The notes under the pieces were generated by a model. That model searched no databases. It had not been told where the DNA came from and saw only the letters and a list, made by a program, of their open reading frames with translations. A program made the translations under genes and the position numbers. A stretch of DNA of 64,000 nt from Rhopalosiphum padi (Eukaryota; Arthropoda; Insecta; Hemiptera; Aphididae): contig NC_083598.1 in NCBI RefSeq assembly GCF_020882245.1, forward strand, positions 50,753,858 through 50,817,857, in the 5' to 3' direction. Of the stretch, positions 49,303 to 61,578 are shown in pieces (the first letter of the stretch is position 1; each line of letters begins with the position of its first letter).

Positions 49303-50969
49303 TTTGTATAATGTTTTATGAATATAAAAACAAACAAATAGCAGAAAAAAAACCATAACGAACACACTATGGTTTTTACTGAATAGGACGAGAATTAACG
49401 TACGTATACGTGGCTAAAACAAGTTTCGACATGTGTACACGTGTGTGAATACGCGGAGGGAATAAACGCAGTCACGATAACGGAAATACAAAATTTTATC
49501 CCGTCAAACGGCGCAAAAACGATTGAGTAATGAAAAAAATCACGATTATTTTTTTGTCGTTCGTTTTTTTTTTTTTTTTTTGGTCTTCTAATTAGAAATA
49601 AGACTCACGTGTTTTTTCGCTTTCACAAAAGCGCTACCAAGCAAGACCCCATGCGAACGTGAAATTACCAGTACATTGTTTAACTAACATTTTTTGCTCT
49701 ATGGGAATTGAATACAGGCAAAAAAAAGTACGCCTTTAAAAAAGGGTAGAAAAAACAGTTCTTCTTACTCTGGGCCTTACCCCCTGACACTATAGGGATA
49801 AATAATTAGGTTTTTGTACACAATGTACGACGAGGAAACGGATAATATTCAAATAGGGAATCCTCCGTACTGGTTCCCCCAGCCAATTGTCAAATAATAA
49901 TCGAATACGTTTTAGACGGTCGGAGAGTAAAATATTTAATTGAGCAAATCATAAGCATTAACAAAACCGTTCGAGACATACCGACACGATAAAACGAGTT
50001 TAGACTACGCATAAATGTATAAATATACAATTTTTAAATACATAGAAACCAATTAGTTTTAAACTGGATAGCGAATAGCGATATTGTAAGGCGCAAAACG
50101 TAAAAATTAAAATTTTATTTTTATAATCATATCTGATAATAATTATAATTGAGAATATTTTTTAAAATAAAATTAGTATACATTCATTATGTTGTATTTA
50201 AGAAATCGTAAGATTTATACTTATCAAAAATTCTCTTTTCATAAATAGATATACGAGTATGCGACGATTATAAAAACAAAAATAAAATTATTTAACAAAA
50301 CGTATCGAAATTTGGCATATAAAATTTCATATTAATAAGTTCGGGCGTAATGACTAACGGATATGTACGCGGTAGCTACCAAAAAAAAAAATAATAATAA
50401 TAACGAAAACGACGTAAAAACGGTACCAGAAGTAACGAAGTAAATTTTTCAAATAACCTCGAGCAAAGATGTAAATAGCATACTTACAACAGTACCTATG
50501 TGTCTTTCAATCATAATAAATGATTATGGATTTACGAGACTGTTAATAAAATTATTATTATATTCACTCGTCAAATTAACTGGTCTACATATAAAATACC
50601 TATTGTAAACAGAACTATAATTTTTTTATGAAAGTTAATAAATTTTAAATGAATAAGTTTCAAAAACAAATAGGTATGCACACGGTTACAAAAATGTGTT
50701 TGATTACCTACGTGGTTGTATTACTTTACATTTTTTATGGTATTACAAGAAATATTATAGTAATATATATTTTATAATAATAATAGTTCGTGTATAATAG
50801 GCTGTGTCAGTACACATCCTCTCGGATAAAAATTACTCCGCCCCGGGGCCGATCGATGAAACGAAATTTTCGGTTATTGGCGAAAACCGCAAGACGTTCT
50901 CCAGGGCACATAGCCGCACAATATAATATTGTATTATTATAATATACACATGTGAGGCATTAGCATTTA

Positions 50970-51270
50970 TTGTTATTATATTATTTTCGACACGGTTGCA
51001 GCTCCCGTGGCGACGACGAGGGTCTCGAGTGCGCCAATAATGACGTGTATTCTACCGTGTCTGGACTCTGGAGTGGCCTGGTCGTTCGTAGTCGTTGTCG
51101 TGGAGTTACTATACATAGGAAGGGAAGGGAAAAAAGGGTTGTGAAACGAATATACGACGGACTTCGCCGTCGTCGCCACCACACCCGATAATGGGGTTGT
51201 TTGTTCACGGCCAGAAAAACGATTAATACACGATTTTTCACGGCCCGACGGGTTTTTCGAGTAGAACATA
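50970..51270. other. CpG-rich block, promoter-like
   Basis: About 300 bases with many CpG and CGA/CGT trinucleotides. Frames of 73-97 codons are open on both strands with Arg-, Thr- and Ser-rich content and no recognised domain. Read as regulatory DNA or untranslated exon. Confidence 0.3.
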
Positions 51271-54119
51271 TTCGTTTATATTAGCGTACTTACTGTAGGC
51301 ACACTAGAGATCGAAATTTTTTGCTATGTATAAGTATTTAGTATTAAGTATTATTAAGTACCTACCGATTATTCGAATATTTGAAAAACAAAAAGAGATC
51401 CTTAAACGGGTTTTAGCACCGATGAGCACAACGAAATATGCCGAATACTTCACCATGCATACTACAGGAATCTGTCGAAATAATTCGACGTATTGCGTCG
51501 ACTTCGACCGAACGAAAAATGTTCAGTATATACCACGTGTTTAAAGAATATCTCAATGTAAATGATAACAATGTACTCGAAATAATAATAATAATATAAT
51601 AGTTTAAAACCAATTTGGACTTCTGCAGTTGTAGAAAAATAAAACAAATATACCATTAAAATTCAATCTTTTGTTGCTTATTTAAATCTCAGAAAACGAA
51701 TTAATGTCTTTCCCTATACCCTACGTTTCAAACCTAATATTACACACATACCTAAAATTAAAAACTATTATACGAAGAAGACAAATGTATCAATACAAGA
51801 TTTCATACCCATTCATCCTCTCTCTACTTAATCAATTTCCGATAATCCTCATAAACGATTGAAGCGTTAAATGGTAATAATTAATAGACATAAAAGAAAG
51901 TGTGTCATCAATCGTGCCTGTTTCATACTTGTTCATTTAACACACAATGTATTATAATTATTGCGTGCCGATTTAATATAGATTGAATATTACTTAAATA
52001 AAAAAAATATTATTAACTATATTGATTTTAGAAATAAATAACACTGAGACATACGTAAGATATATTATTGTTTGTAAAATTAAATTTGAGATTTTAATTA
52101 AAAACCTATCCCTAGATAGTTCTATAGTTTCGTAGTTAAGTTTAACATTTGAATATGCAGCAATTAATAATAAATGGATACAAATATATATTTGGAAGAA
52201 CATAAGTAGTAAAGTTGTTTAGACAACTCACATGAGCGATTATACGTATAGTTTTTAAGTTTTTTTTAAACATTTACTCAAAAATGCTATTTAAAGTGAA
52301 TTGTAATACATCAATCAAACAATACTGAATCAATGCCGTATTAGAAAAATAATAAGTAGAAAATTCAAATATAATGCTTTATGATTAATACTTACGTTAA
52401 TTTAACGTTTCTTTTAGGTATTTAAAATATTTAAATAATATAATAATATTCGATAAACACATACATAATACAGAAATAATAATTATTACATTACAATTAT
52501 TTTAACTTTCTAATCATTTTGTATTTCTACAAAATACGTATCAAATCAGTAGTATAATACTAAATATTATATATAGTGATGCTCATACATTACCGACTAT
52601 AAAATTATCATCGCATTATTATATAATATTATTTAATTATTGTGTCTTAGTTAAATTATATTTATAAGTTTTATCACTTCCGTGAACTCTAGAATTAGCT
52701 TCCATTTCCGCTGGCATAGTAATAATATTATAACTTGTTAATAATAATAGTATTTACTTCCGAGATACCAATTGTTTTCCAAAAACACCAAATTACTAGA
52801 ATTCGTGAAAGATGAAAACATTCAAAGAAACAAATATTTAGTTTGACATAATCTTAGTTTGAGTCATACATAAGGCATTATAACTATAGAATATTATTAT
52901 AATATTTTATTTTACGTTGGCATAAGAGCATGTTATCATCTTGACTGATATGAATACGCGATATTTATTGGCTTTAGTACCATTTTGTATAAATATTATA
53001 CATAATTAAATAAATAAGAATAAAAATATTACAAAATAATTGTTCATTTTTGTTATGGTTATTTACCATCCAATCATCAAAAAGTCGTTTGAATACAATA
53101 CATAAAGTACCGCAGGTACAACAATACCTGGTACAAATGAGTTCGAATCGTTTTATATCTAAATTCAATCGTCGCTTCTTACACAACATTAATAATTTAA
53201 TAAACTTTGCTCAAGACGATAGAAACCTTCAGGTACCTATAATTTTATTTTATGTTTTGTTGTAATTTTACAGCATGCTTCTTTTGGCATTTATAAATAC
53301 TTTTTTAACGATTTTTATTATGAAATCCGAGCCCTAGTAATTATATATTATGGCTATAATTGTGATAGTGTACCTATAGGTATTATTATTATTATAATTA
53401 TTATTAAGGTACATTGAGATTCTAAATTACTATTTAATATACAATTATAATTCTTCGTTGGTCGCCAAGGTTATGTAACTTGGGGTTTTACAAAGTTCCG
53501 TGTTATAAATATTTAGTAATGGTAAACCAACTTTTGTATACTTATCGTACACAGGAGATTACTCAACGGTATTTATTTTTATTTTTGGTTTCGATCTTTC
53601 TATAGTTCTATATCCTAGTATATTTATTTAAGTTGATTTGGGTATAAATGTACCATCGTCTGTCAATATTATGTTTTTGTACAAAGTTTTCAAAGTGAAG
53701 AATTTTTTTCCAAAACGTTAATTTTGTTTTCCATTAATATTGTTATTTCGTGTAATAATGTTTAACCCGAAATATAAAACAGCTACAGTATTTCATGGTA
53801 ATCGGATATAAATATAAATATATTTTTACAAGTTTGGCGTCCAGGAACTCGAGATAGTGAAACGACTCGTCTTTTCCCAAATCCGTTGTATGTATTAGTA
53901 TGTATAACATTATGTGTATAATATCATGACGTGTTTCGTACCGATGCGCGCGCGACGGTCCGATGGTCGTCGGCACAACCCCGCGCGCGGTAGAGTCGTG
54001 AATGGCGCGAAATGCCAGTGGCGTTTTTCTCCGGTCGGGTAAATACCGCGAGGGACTATACACACTATAATGTTATATTATATTTTATAGTACTACGCAC
54101 TATACGTTTATTATATTAT

Positions 54120-54610
54120 ACGCGCTTGGCCAGGTGATGGGAAAAGGATCATCTAGCGATCGCGCGCGAACACGAACAACAATAGGCGGGCACGCAGCTG
54201 CCGCGGTCGTCGCGTCAGACGCGTCGACGTCGACAGCGGCGGTAGTGGTAGTGGTACAGGCGGTGATGCGAATCCCGCCGTCGCCGCCGTCGTCGTCCCA
54301 GACGTCTAGCCGCCCAGGGATCGCGACGAGGAAGTCCGAGGGGGGTATTTTCCGTCTGCGCGTCGACGACCGCGGCGACGGCGCCCGGGAGACGAGAGAG
54401 AGAAGGGTCCAAAGAGAGCGGCACGGGGAGAGCAAAAAACCTCGACGCCGTGCCGTCATCCCTCAGCACCCGCGGACCGGTTCTTACTATATTTTTCTTC
54501 TCCGACGCGCCCTTTCTGTACGCGTCTGCTCTCTCCCGTATTACTCTATATTATATTTTTTTTTCCGCCAAGCTGACCTCCGGTCAATAAATGATAATCA
54601 CAATAAAGGG
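54120..54610. other. Strong CpG island with long open frames on both strands
   Basis: The most GC-rich stretch of the window, dense in CGTCG, CGCG and CGACG. A plus-strand frame from ATG at 54134 or 54137 runs about 164 codons (MGKGSSSDRARTRTTIGGHA, then Ala/Val- and Arg-rich). A minus-strand frame of 119 codons (start MTARRRGFLLSPCRSLWTLL) overlaps it. Both are low complexity and GC-driven, and neither shows a domain. A promoter or 5' exon, possibly of CycD, is more likely than a 164-residue protein, but coding on one strand is not excluded. Confidence 0.4.
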
Positions 54611-54795
54611 GTTGTTGAACGTATATAGGCGTAACTACTACCTATATGCCTCGCTGTTATACAATATTATAATATTATATTATATAGTCTGAGATTTTTT
54701 TTCTCAGGCAGTAGTCGCCGCCGCCGCCAGTCACCGTCTCCGCCGAGGGGGTGGAATTTTGCATAACACTGTATACAACTATACAGTCTGGATAC

Positions 54796-55080
54796 TCAGA
54801 CCCCTTCTGCTTCCATGTTAATAATTATTATTGTTATTATATATTTTTTTTTCATTTTTATTGTTACAACGGTTATTTTTTCCAATTCCCAACCCGCCGC
54901 CGCCGCCGCCTCCTCCAAATAAAATATATTCGCCGACCAATTGTTGTGCGAATTTTTTAACGATTTCTTTTTACGATGTCTGTATACGTCTATATCTGTA
55001 ACTGTGTCTTTGTCTTCCGCGGCCGTGTCAGGGTCCATACTAATAAGCGTGTTCTCGACCAACATCCCCCAAAAACACAC
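54796..55080 (-). CDS. Candidate minus-strand first exon of unknown product
   Basis: An open frame of 94 codons with several Mets near the start (MCFWGMLVENTLI, then SMDPDTAAEDKDTVTDIDVY and a basic RHRKKKSLKN). The mixed acidic, basic and polar composition resembles real coding more than the hydrophobic chance ORFs around it. An Ala run comes from a CCG-type triplet repeat (54896-54912 on plus). A donor-like GTAACA near 54868 would cut it after about 70 residues. It has the strand of CycD and lies upstream, so it might be an alternative 5' exon, but it shows no cyclin sequence. No family recognised. Confidence 0.22.
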   Translation of the reverse strand: MCFWGMLVENTLISMDPDTAAEDKDTVTDIDVYRHRKKKSLKNSHNNWSANIFYLEEAAAAAGWELEKITVVTIKMKKKYIITIIIINMEAEGV

Positions 55081-55885
55081 ATATCACGTCTCATATTATA
55101 TAAAAGGTATACACATTACACATGTACAAGTTATAAATGCGGACACGTTTAATATTATACCGATGAGAATTGAAATCCGAACATGACGATTCTCGTTATT
55201 CCGATTGTTCGTATTGTGTGCGCAAAACCGCCAATTAACATAAAAATAAATGTATATACACGTGAACGTCAACGATGGGGGTGGCATCTAAGACCCATCT
55301 TATGGTCGTTATATTGCAGCAGCCAGCCGTCGTAGTTGATATATATATGTTGTTAACGTATTTTTATTTCAAGAGTGTTCGCCGCCGAGCGGTCTCAACC
55401 GTTTTTTCCGCGGATCAATGTATTTGACCTCGTTTTTACCGCTGCACAGTAACCTAGGTATCTGTTTATACCATGGGAATCTAAAGGCACTAGAGCGTCC
55501 AACGGCCGTAAACAATCGAAAACAATCAATCACACGCGTAATCTGCGTGTACCATCGTTTGTCGTCGTCGTGCGTAATATACGTACATCAGTGTCGTCCC
55601 GCGGCAAATGGACCGGCTTAACTCGTTTGCCAGAGTCATATTTGGACGCAAACAGTGCGTGTCAAGACAGATTTGACAAACGATTGGCCCGACAGCCGAC
55701 CTTTGCTGCTGTCCTTTAAACGGATTTCTGCGGCATCACCACACCTATATGTATATCAGCTATACACAGAGCAAGGGGGGTAACGGACTTAATTTGCATG
55801 CGGCGGAGGCCAGGACGGTATATATATATACGACGAGGAGTATAGAATATTATAGAATAAGTTTTTGTTGTCTTCTTCGGGCCAG

Positions 55886-55957
55886 AGCTCTTTTGCAGCC
55901 GAGGGTGACGAGGGGTTCTCGTCGCAGGACAATACCGCATACGGGGAGGGGGGTCAG
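55886..55957 (+). CDS. Candidate 72 nt internal exon, product unknown
   Basis: A pyrimidine-rich acceptor (tract TTTTTGTTGTCTTCTTCGGG ahead of CCAG) and a good donor CAG/GTGCGT enclose exactly 24 codons, SSFAAEGDEGFSSQDNTAYG plus EGGQ, without a stop. The acidic, Ser/Gly-rich composition fits a disordered linker. No neighbouring plus-strand exon could be joined with confidence. Confidence 0.22.
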
Positions 55958-57881
55958 GTGCGTATGAGGACGAAAAGAAATATTATGCTAATCCAAGAGA
56001 ACACAAAGCGGCCTACTCTCGTATGTGTCGCGGTTATGAAGAATTACGTGGAAGACCCCAAGACCGTTATTGGCCATTCGTTACAATTAAAAAACGCTAC
56101 GAGGCTTTTTTTTTTATATTGTAATATATCCATTTAATATGCAGCGAGTACCTAAATACAATATACATATTACATACATAGTTACATAGTTTATTTGCCC
56201 TGAGAACAACAGGACATTGTGAAAAAGATAATGTCGAGGGTTTTTATAGACCTTTTGTTTACCCGCAAAAGAAAACTGTATTTATACATCAACCCTTCCG
56301 GGTATAGCTTAGATATAGATAGGTAACCGCTAACCATTCTAAAAGCTTACAACGGGACAGCTGCACTTATGATTTCAACGAAAAAACTTCTCTAGGTTTT
56401 TTTTTACCTAAAATATAAATTTTACCAATTGAAATAATCAATGACAATCGCATTTGCATAGATCATATAATCATACCAGAGTAAAATATACACTACATTC
56501 AATGAACAACATTTTAAGTTCTCATAAGAATATTAATTTAACAACCACAAAAATATCAATAGGGATGACAGAAAATTATAAAATATTATAGGACAAAAAT
56601 TGAAACTATTATCTATAATAAAATCGTTTTGGTAAAGATTAAATAATCTTTAGTGTCGAATACTAGAGTCTATAATATTATATTTTTTAATTTATTATTT
56701 AAAATAAGTTATCGGTATTGGTATTCATTTCCTTGATTTTTTATTTTATTAAAACAGCTGATATCAATATTTGAAAAATGGTAACGGATGTAAACACTAA
56801 ACTGTATAAATAACTACGATTGTTCTTTATCGAATTGTAACCAGTTCTTTCCACACAATTTATGCAAAAATACTTATAGACAATTAAAAATCTTGCGTTT
56901 TATCAATATTAATGTTTACACACTGTGTGTTATATTACAAAGCGTTGAAGTGTGGTTGATGTATAAACCACCCTTGCGAGTTTCGGAGGATTAAAAGAGA
57001 TATCTATATTTTAATGACAAGTCAGGTATCTATAAAACGAGTGGTGCTGAAATAGTGCAGAGTGATAATAATTGTAACGCCTTTCCGCTACATCAAGGTC
57101 CAATAAAACGGTCATAATAATTTTTGAACAGTGTTTTTTTTCTGTATAATCTCACGATCACACGACCCCATATAATAATCTCACCATAAATGGTATATTT
57201 ATGTGTATACCCTTTTTCTTTTTTTTTATAGTTATATCATTACGCGGTCGCCGTCGACTTGGGTCTTGTTAATAACAATAAAGTTTATCACTTCGTATAT
57301 AGGTAGTAGCTACATAATATATACGTGCGCATTTTTACGATCGATAAAAAAAGGAAGCAACAAGTAGAAAGATAAATACTGGGTAAACACTGTACACAAA
57401 GTGACCTGTTGGATGACGTAATTAAAGAGTTAGTAAACCGCACTCTGCTGCAGCAGCAGAGACAACGAATATAATATAATAATACTTATGAGTTATGACT
57501 TTATGAGACACTACAGAGCAGTTCACTGCGGAAACGATGCACATAGACGTCGCCGCATATAGGAAACACCTAATTACTTCCTATACACTGCAAACACTGC
57601 ATATATAATATAAATATATATATATTTATTATTTACCATATGTACATACAATTATATACACACACTTATAGACATGACGTTACGAGGTCGTTGCCACTAA
57701 TCGATTTCAATAAAATATTCTATAATGTTATTGTCACTTTTGTATTAATATTAACATACCTCAAAAGAGGCCCTCAAAGGGCATACACTAAACATATGTT
57801 TATTATAGATGATAACAGTCAAGTCTTTGGTAATGAATATTTGATATAAAACTTTAATACTCAAAGGATATTAATTAAAAC

Positions 57882-58506
57882 GGTACTTGTTTGTTATCGC
57901 TCCGCCAGTATGCCGCATAAAATTTATCGCCCCGCCAATTAAATAAAATAAACAAAATAATGAATAAATATAAAATATGTATGTATTATTAATAATAAAA
58001 AATTTAAAAATAAATGAATAAATATATGTTTATAAATTTAAAAAAATATGTATAAATGCATTAGTAAATAAATAATATAATTATAATTATAGTGGAGGCC
58101 AGAACTCGGATATCTTTTAAAATGGTTTTAAATGCGTCTTGTTTTCCGAGACGTGTTCTCCACATAAATTCTGCTAAATATGATTCCAAAAAATTTCTGT
58201 TTGTTCCACGACGCTTTCTATTTCCCCATTTAGCAGAACCCCACAACCTCTCGATATTTTGTGTAAAAAAAATTAAAAATTAATTTTTCGTATTGGTTTC
58301 AAACGATGTCAAAGTTTAATAAAATAACGAAGCCAGCAGCGTACTAATATGGTTTAATATACAATATACAATAGTTTTTCCATTTCCCAAAATAGATCAT
58401 CCATCACGAGCTAAATACGATAATTGTAGGTATAATAACGGTACACTATATGGCGGGGCGATAAATTTTATGCGGCATACTGGCGGAGCGATAACAAACA
58501 AGTACC
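57882..58506. mobile_element. ISXO2/Merlin-type DNA transposon remnant with 56 bp perfect TIRs
   Basis: 57882-57937 and 58451-58506 are perfect 56 bp inverted repeats starting GGTACTTGTTTGTTATCGCT. Between them, on the minus strand, lies the C-terminal piece of an IS1595/ISXO2-superfamily transposase. At 625 bp the copy is an internal-deletion derivative that cannot move by itself. TIRs with no mismatch suggest recent activity or correction. Flanks (TTAATTAAAAC on the left, CTAATATATT on the right) do not show a clear target duplication. Confidence 0.85.
58061..58267 (-). pseudogene. ISXO2-like (Merlin) transposase C-terminal fragment
   Basis: The frame reads FTQNIERLWGSAKWGNRKRR, then GTNRNFLESYLAEFMWRTRL and DAFKTILKDIRVL. 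The NIE-x-x-W segment with the third acidic catalytic residue, followed by an LESYL-x-EFMWR-type block, is characteristic of the ISXO2-like transposase domain of IS1595 and eukaryotic Merlin elements. Only about 60 of the usual 250-300 or more residues remain. There is no start codon or N-terminal catalytic Asp residues, so the enzyme is dead. Confidence 0.8.
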
Positions 58507-61500
58507 CTAATATATTATTATTATTATTATTATTACGCATTATAGTATTAATATATATTAAGATTTATCTTTGTTCACAGAGTATAAATTTATTAGTATT
58601 GAAAATACATTTTTTAGTTGAATTAAGATTTAATAATATTTTGTGTAAATTTTCACTTTTTTTACTTCAGGTAAATTTCTGTTCGACATCATATATATAT
58701 TATATATATGTATTTACAAAACTTTATTTATAATTTTTTTTTTAATAAATCTAATATTTTACTTAATTAACAATGAAAAAGATAAGTGATTATCTTCCTA
58801 GTTTGCCTAATAATATTTATACAGTTCAATGAAATTATTAATAACCTAACAAATAATACGATAACTAAAAAACTACAATTAGATTAGTATTATTAAATTA
58901 AATAAATACTATAACAAACTATATAAATGATAAGAGAACAACTTAACAAAATAACTTTTAGTTAAGAAATGTCGAGTCTCTCACAATAATATAGTGTTAC
59001 AGATTTGTTGAAAATTATTTATACTTTATTTTAGTCATAAAGTAACTAAATCATTTACATTTCTAATATTTTTAAATTATAGCTAAAATAATTTAAGGGA
59101 TAGTTAATATTAACTTTTAAATTACAATGACTAATATTTTAATATTTCTAAAATTAAAAAGTTATGTAAGTTTTAAAAGTTTCAAATGATTTTTCGAAAT
59201 ATAATCAAAATAAAACAACGAACTTTTGTTTTTGATATAATTATGTAAAACAACATTTTAATGTTATTTTATAATTTCATTGTATGCTTATTATGGAATA
59301 TATTATATTCTGCTTTTCAAATATTGTCAAACGTGTACGTTTAATACTCAATTACAATTTGTTTACGTGCTACATACTTACATGACGTGTATTTTATCTT
59401 TCTAATTTGTACAAGCAGTCATCGCCCAATAATGGTCAATTTGTTTAAGACGATCTTTGTTAGTATTATTAAATATTTGTTATGTATTTAACGACATTTG
59501 CGCCTTTGTCAAAAGCTTCCTGTCTGTAGGCGTCATCTGTTCCAGAATGCATGAGTTTTATTTTATTTTATTTATAATCCAAAAACGCCCTTCATCTTTT
59601 GTGCTCGAAGTCGTTAAGCGCATTTTTAACCAACACAATACATGAAATGGTTTTTTTTTTTGGTCCGAAAGGCAACGGTCGCGTGCCACGGGTATTTAAC
59701 ACAGATTTCCTCCCTCGAGACAGATGTAATAGACCCATTGTATTCAAAAGACGTTTTTCTCTTTTCTTTGCCCTGTACACAAGATTTTTATTTTTATTCT
59801 TTTTTTTTTTTTTGTCACACGTATCTAACCCACACCTCAAGATATAATATTTATGTACTAATATTACGGCACACGAATAATCGGAGGAAACAATGCATTT
59901 AATACCTATTTTAATATTCAAGTCCAATTATTTTTCAGAAAAAAAACACTAAAATCATCGGGCATAATTGACATTTTTTTTTATCGAGGGATAATATTAT
60001 TTACTGTTTTTTCATGAGAATCGTTCATAATAATTATTGTATCGTAATTTAATGATGCATTATTGATGTCAGCTTTAGAAAAACTATTACAAGCATAGGG
60101 AAAAATAATGATGAGTTTAATCGAGATGAAATAATAGAAAATTTTTACAATGTTTATAATATTATATAATACCTATGTATATGTTTATTGTATATATTTA
60201 TTATTTATCCGTATAAATGTACGTATGTGTAATATTATTTATAAAAAAAAGAAAAAGTCAGGCGCATTGTTACAGCTGCCCGGAGGATAGCAGCTGCAAT
60301 GTTTGGATTTGTTCCCTCAGCGTCAGCAGCACTATTGGAGGTAGGTAGAACACTAGTATAATTTCTCTCTGTCATACACCTGGTAGAACACGTGGTGACT
60401 CCGATACAGATCGTCGATTTATTAAACGATAAAATTTTGACTACAATCATAAATAGAGAGTAATAGATAAAACCAAAAATTCAAAATTCTTGTTAGTTTT
60501 TAATTCAATTTTTATATTTATAACCATTACCTGTATATTTATGGGGGAATTAATCACATATAACCACGGTTAATTTGGGGCAAACCAAACGGTCCATTAG
60601 AACAGATAATAATTGAAAATAAACTATCAACATCGCGGGAAGCAACATATAATTAAGTGATATTATACAGATGAACTATTAACAATACATAATACATATT
60701 TTTTGAAAATCTAAGTTTATTATTTTTTCAGGAATAAAAGAGTTTAAATAATAGATTAATGTTATAAAGATTGTTAAAAAAAAAATTATATGAATATAAA
60801 ATCTAAATAAACGAATTTATTATAATATTATACTCTTCTTGCGTGTGAAGCTTAATAATAATTTTTTTTCAACTATTAAATATTAAAATATTATTACAAC
60901 CCGACACAATTAATTCCTAACTTAAGTTAAAAGGGTGTAAATATTTATGTATTATACAGTCATGTTTTACAACAATTTAATATATTATGGACCATTTTTA
61001 TCATAATCAGGTTGTATGTTTATACATAGTTTTTTACAGATTATCTCGTATTATATCGTTGTAAATTAGAATGATGCTTATACAGGTACATATAAAATAT
61101 TATTTCGTTAATCTTTATATTATGCTAAAAATAGTATGAGTTATTGTTATCGTAACATATTTTGTATAAAACTAACTGTCGAGAAAGGTTTTTGAACTCC
61201 GAAAATGGGTTAAGTTTATCCGGGATGTTTTGTATCCAGTCAAGGGGTTTTTGAATACAATTGAATTTTAAAAACCTATAGAATAAGTAATATTTCAACG
61301 TAGCCATCATGACAGAAGCTTTCCATCTCGATCAAATGCACCTTGTCCTTTTGTTTTTTTTTCAAACACTTCCTCTATTACGACGGAATTAAAAAAAAAA
61401 AAACCAACAAGACATTAAAACATCCCGCATTCACCTCGATCCACGCCGTCTGCTGCTATACAGCTGCTACCGTTAGCGTATGTATAGTAATCGTATAGTA

Positions 61501-61527
61501 ATCGTTGCAGTTGTAGTATAGTAAACT

Positions 61528-61528
<1 letters not shown>

Positions 61529-61578
<50 letters not shown>
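61529..61578. repeat. (GTA)16 microsatellite
   Basis: About sixteen GTA units without interruption. Gives a poly-Leu frame in reverse translation that is not a gene. Confidence 0.95.

Larger units (their letters stand above)
47781..57881. other. AT-rich DNA with CpG-rich blocks and scattered candidate exons
   Basis: Mostly AT-rich DNA without homology I can recognise. It holds a TAA microsatellite (49267-49301), CpG-rich blocks (50970-51270, 54120-54610, 54800-55080, 55886-55957) and an open frame at 53050-53242; the main ones are described separately. No cyclin-box exon was found. 51300-53000 and 56150-57600 show nothing beyond short chance ORFs. Confidence 0.4.
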
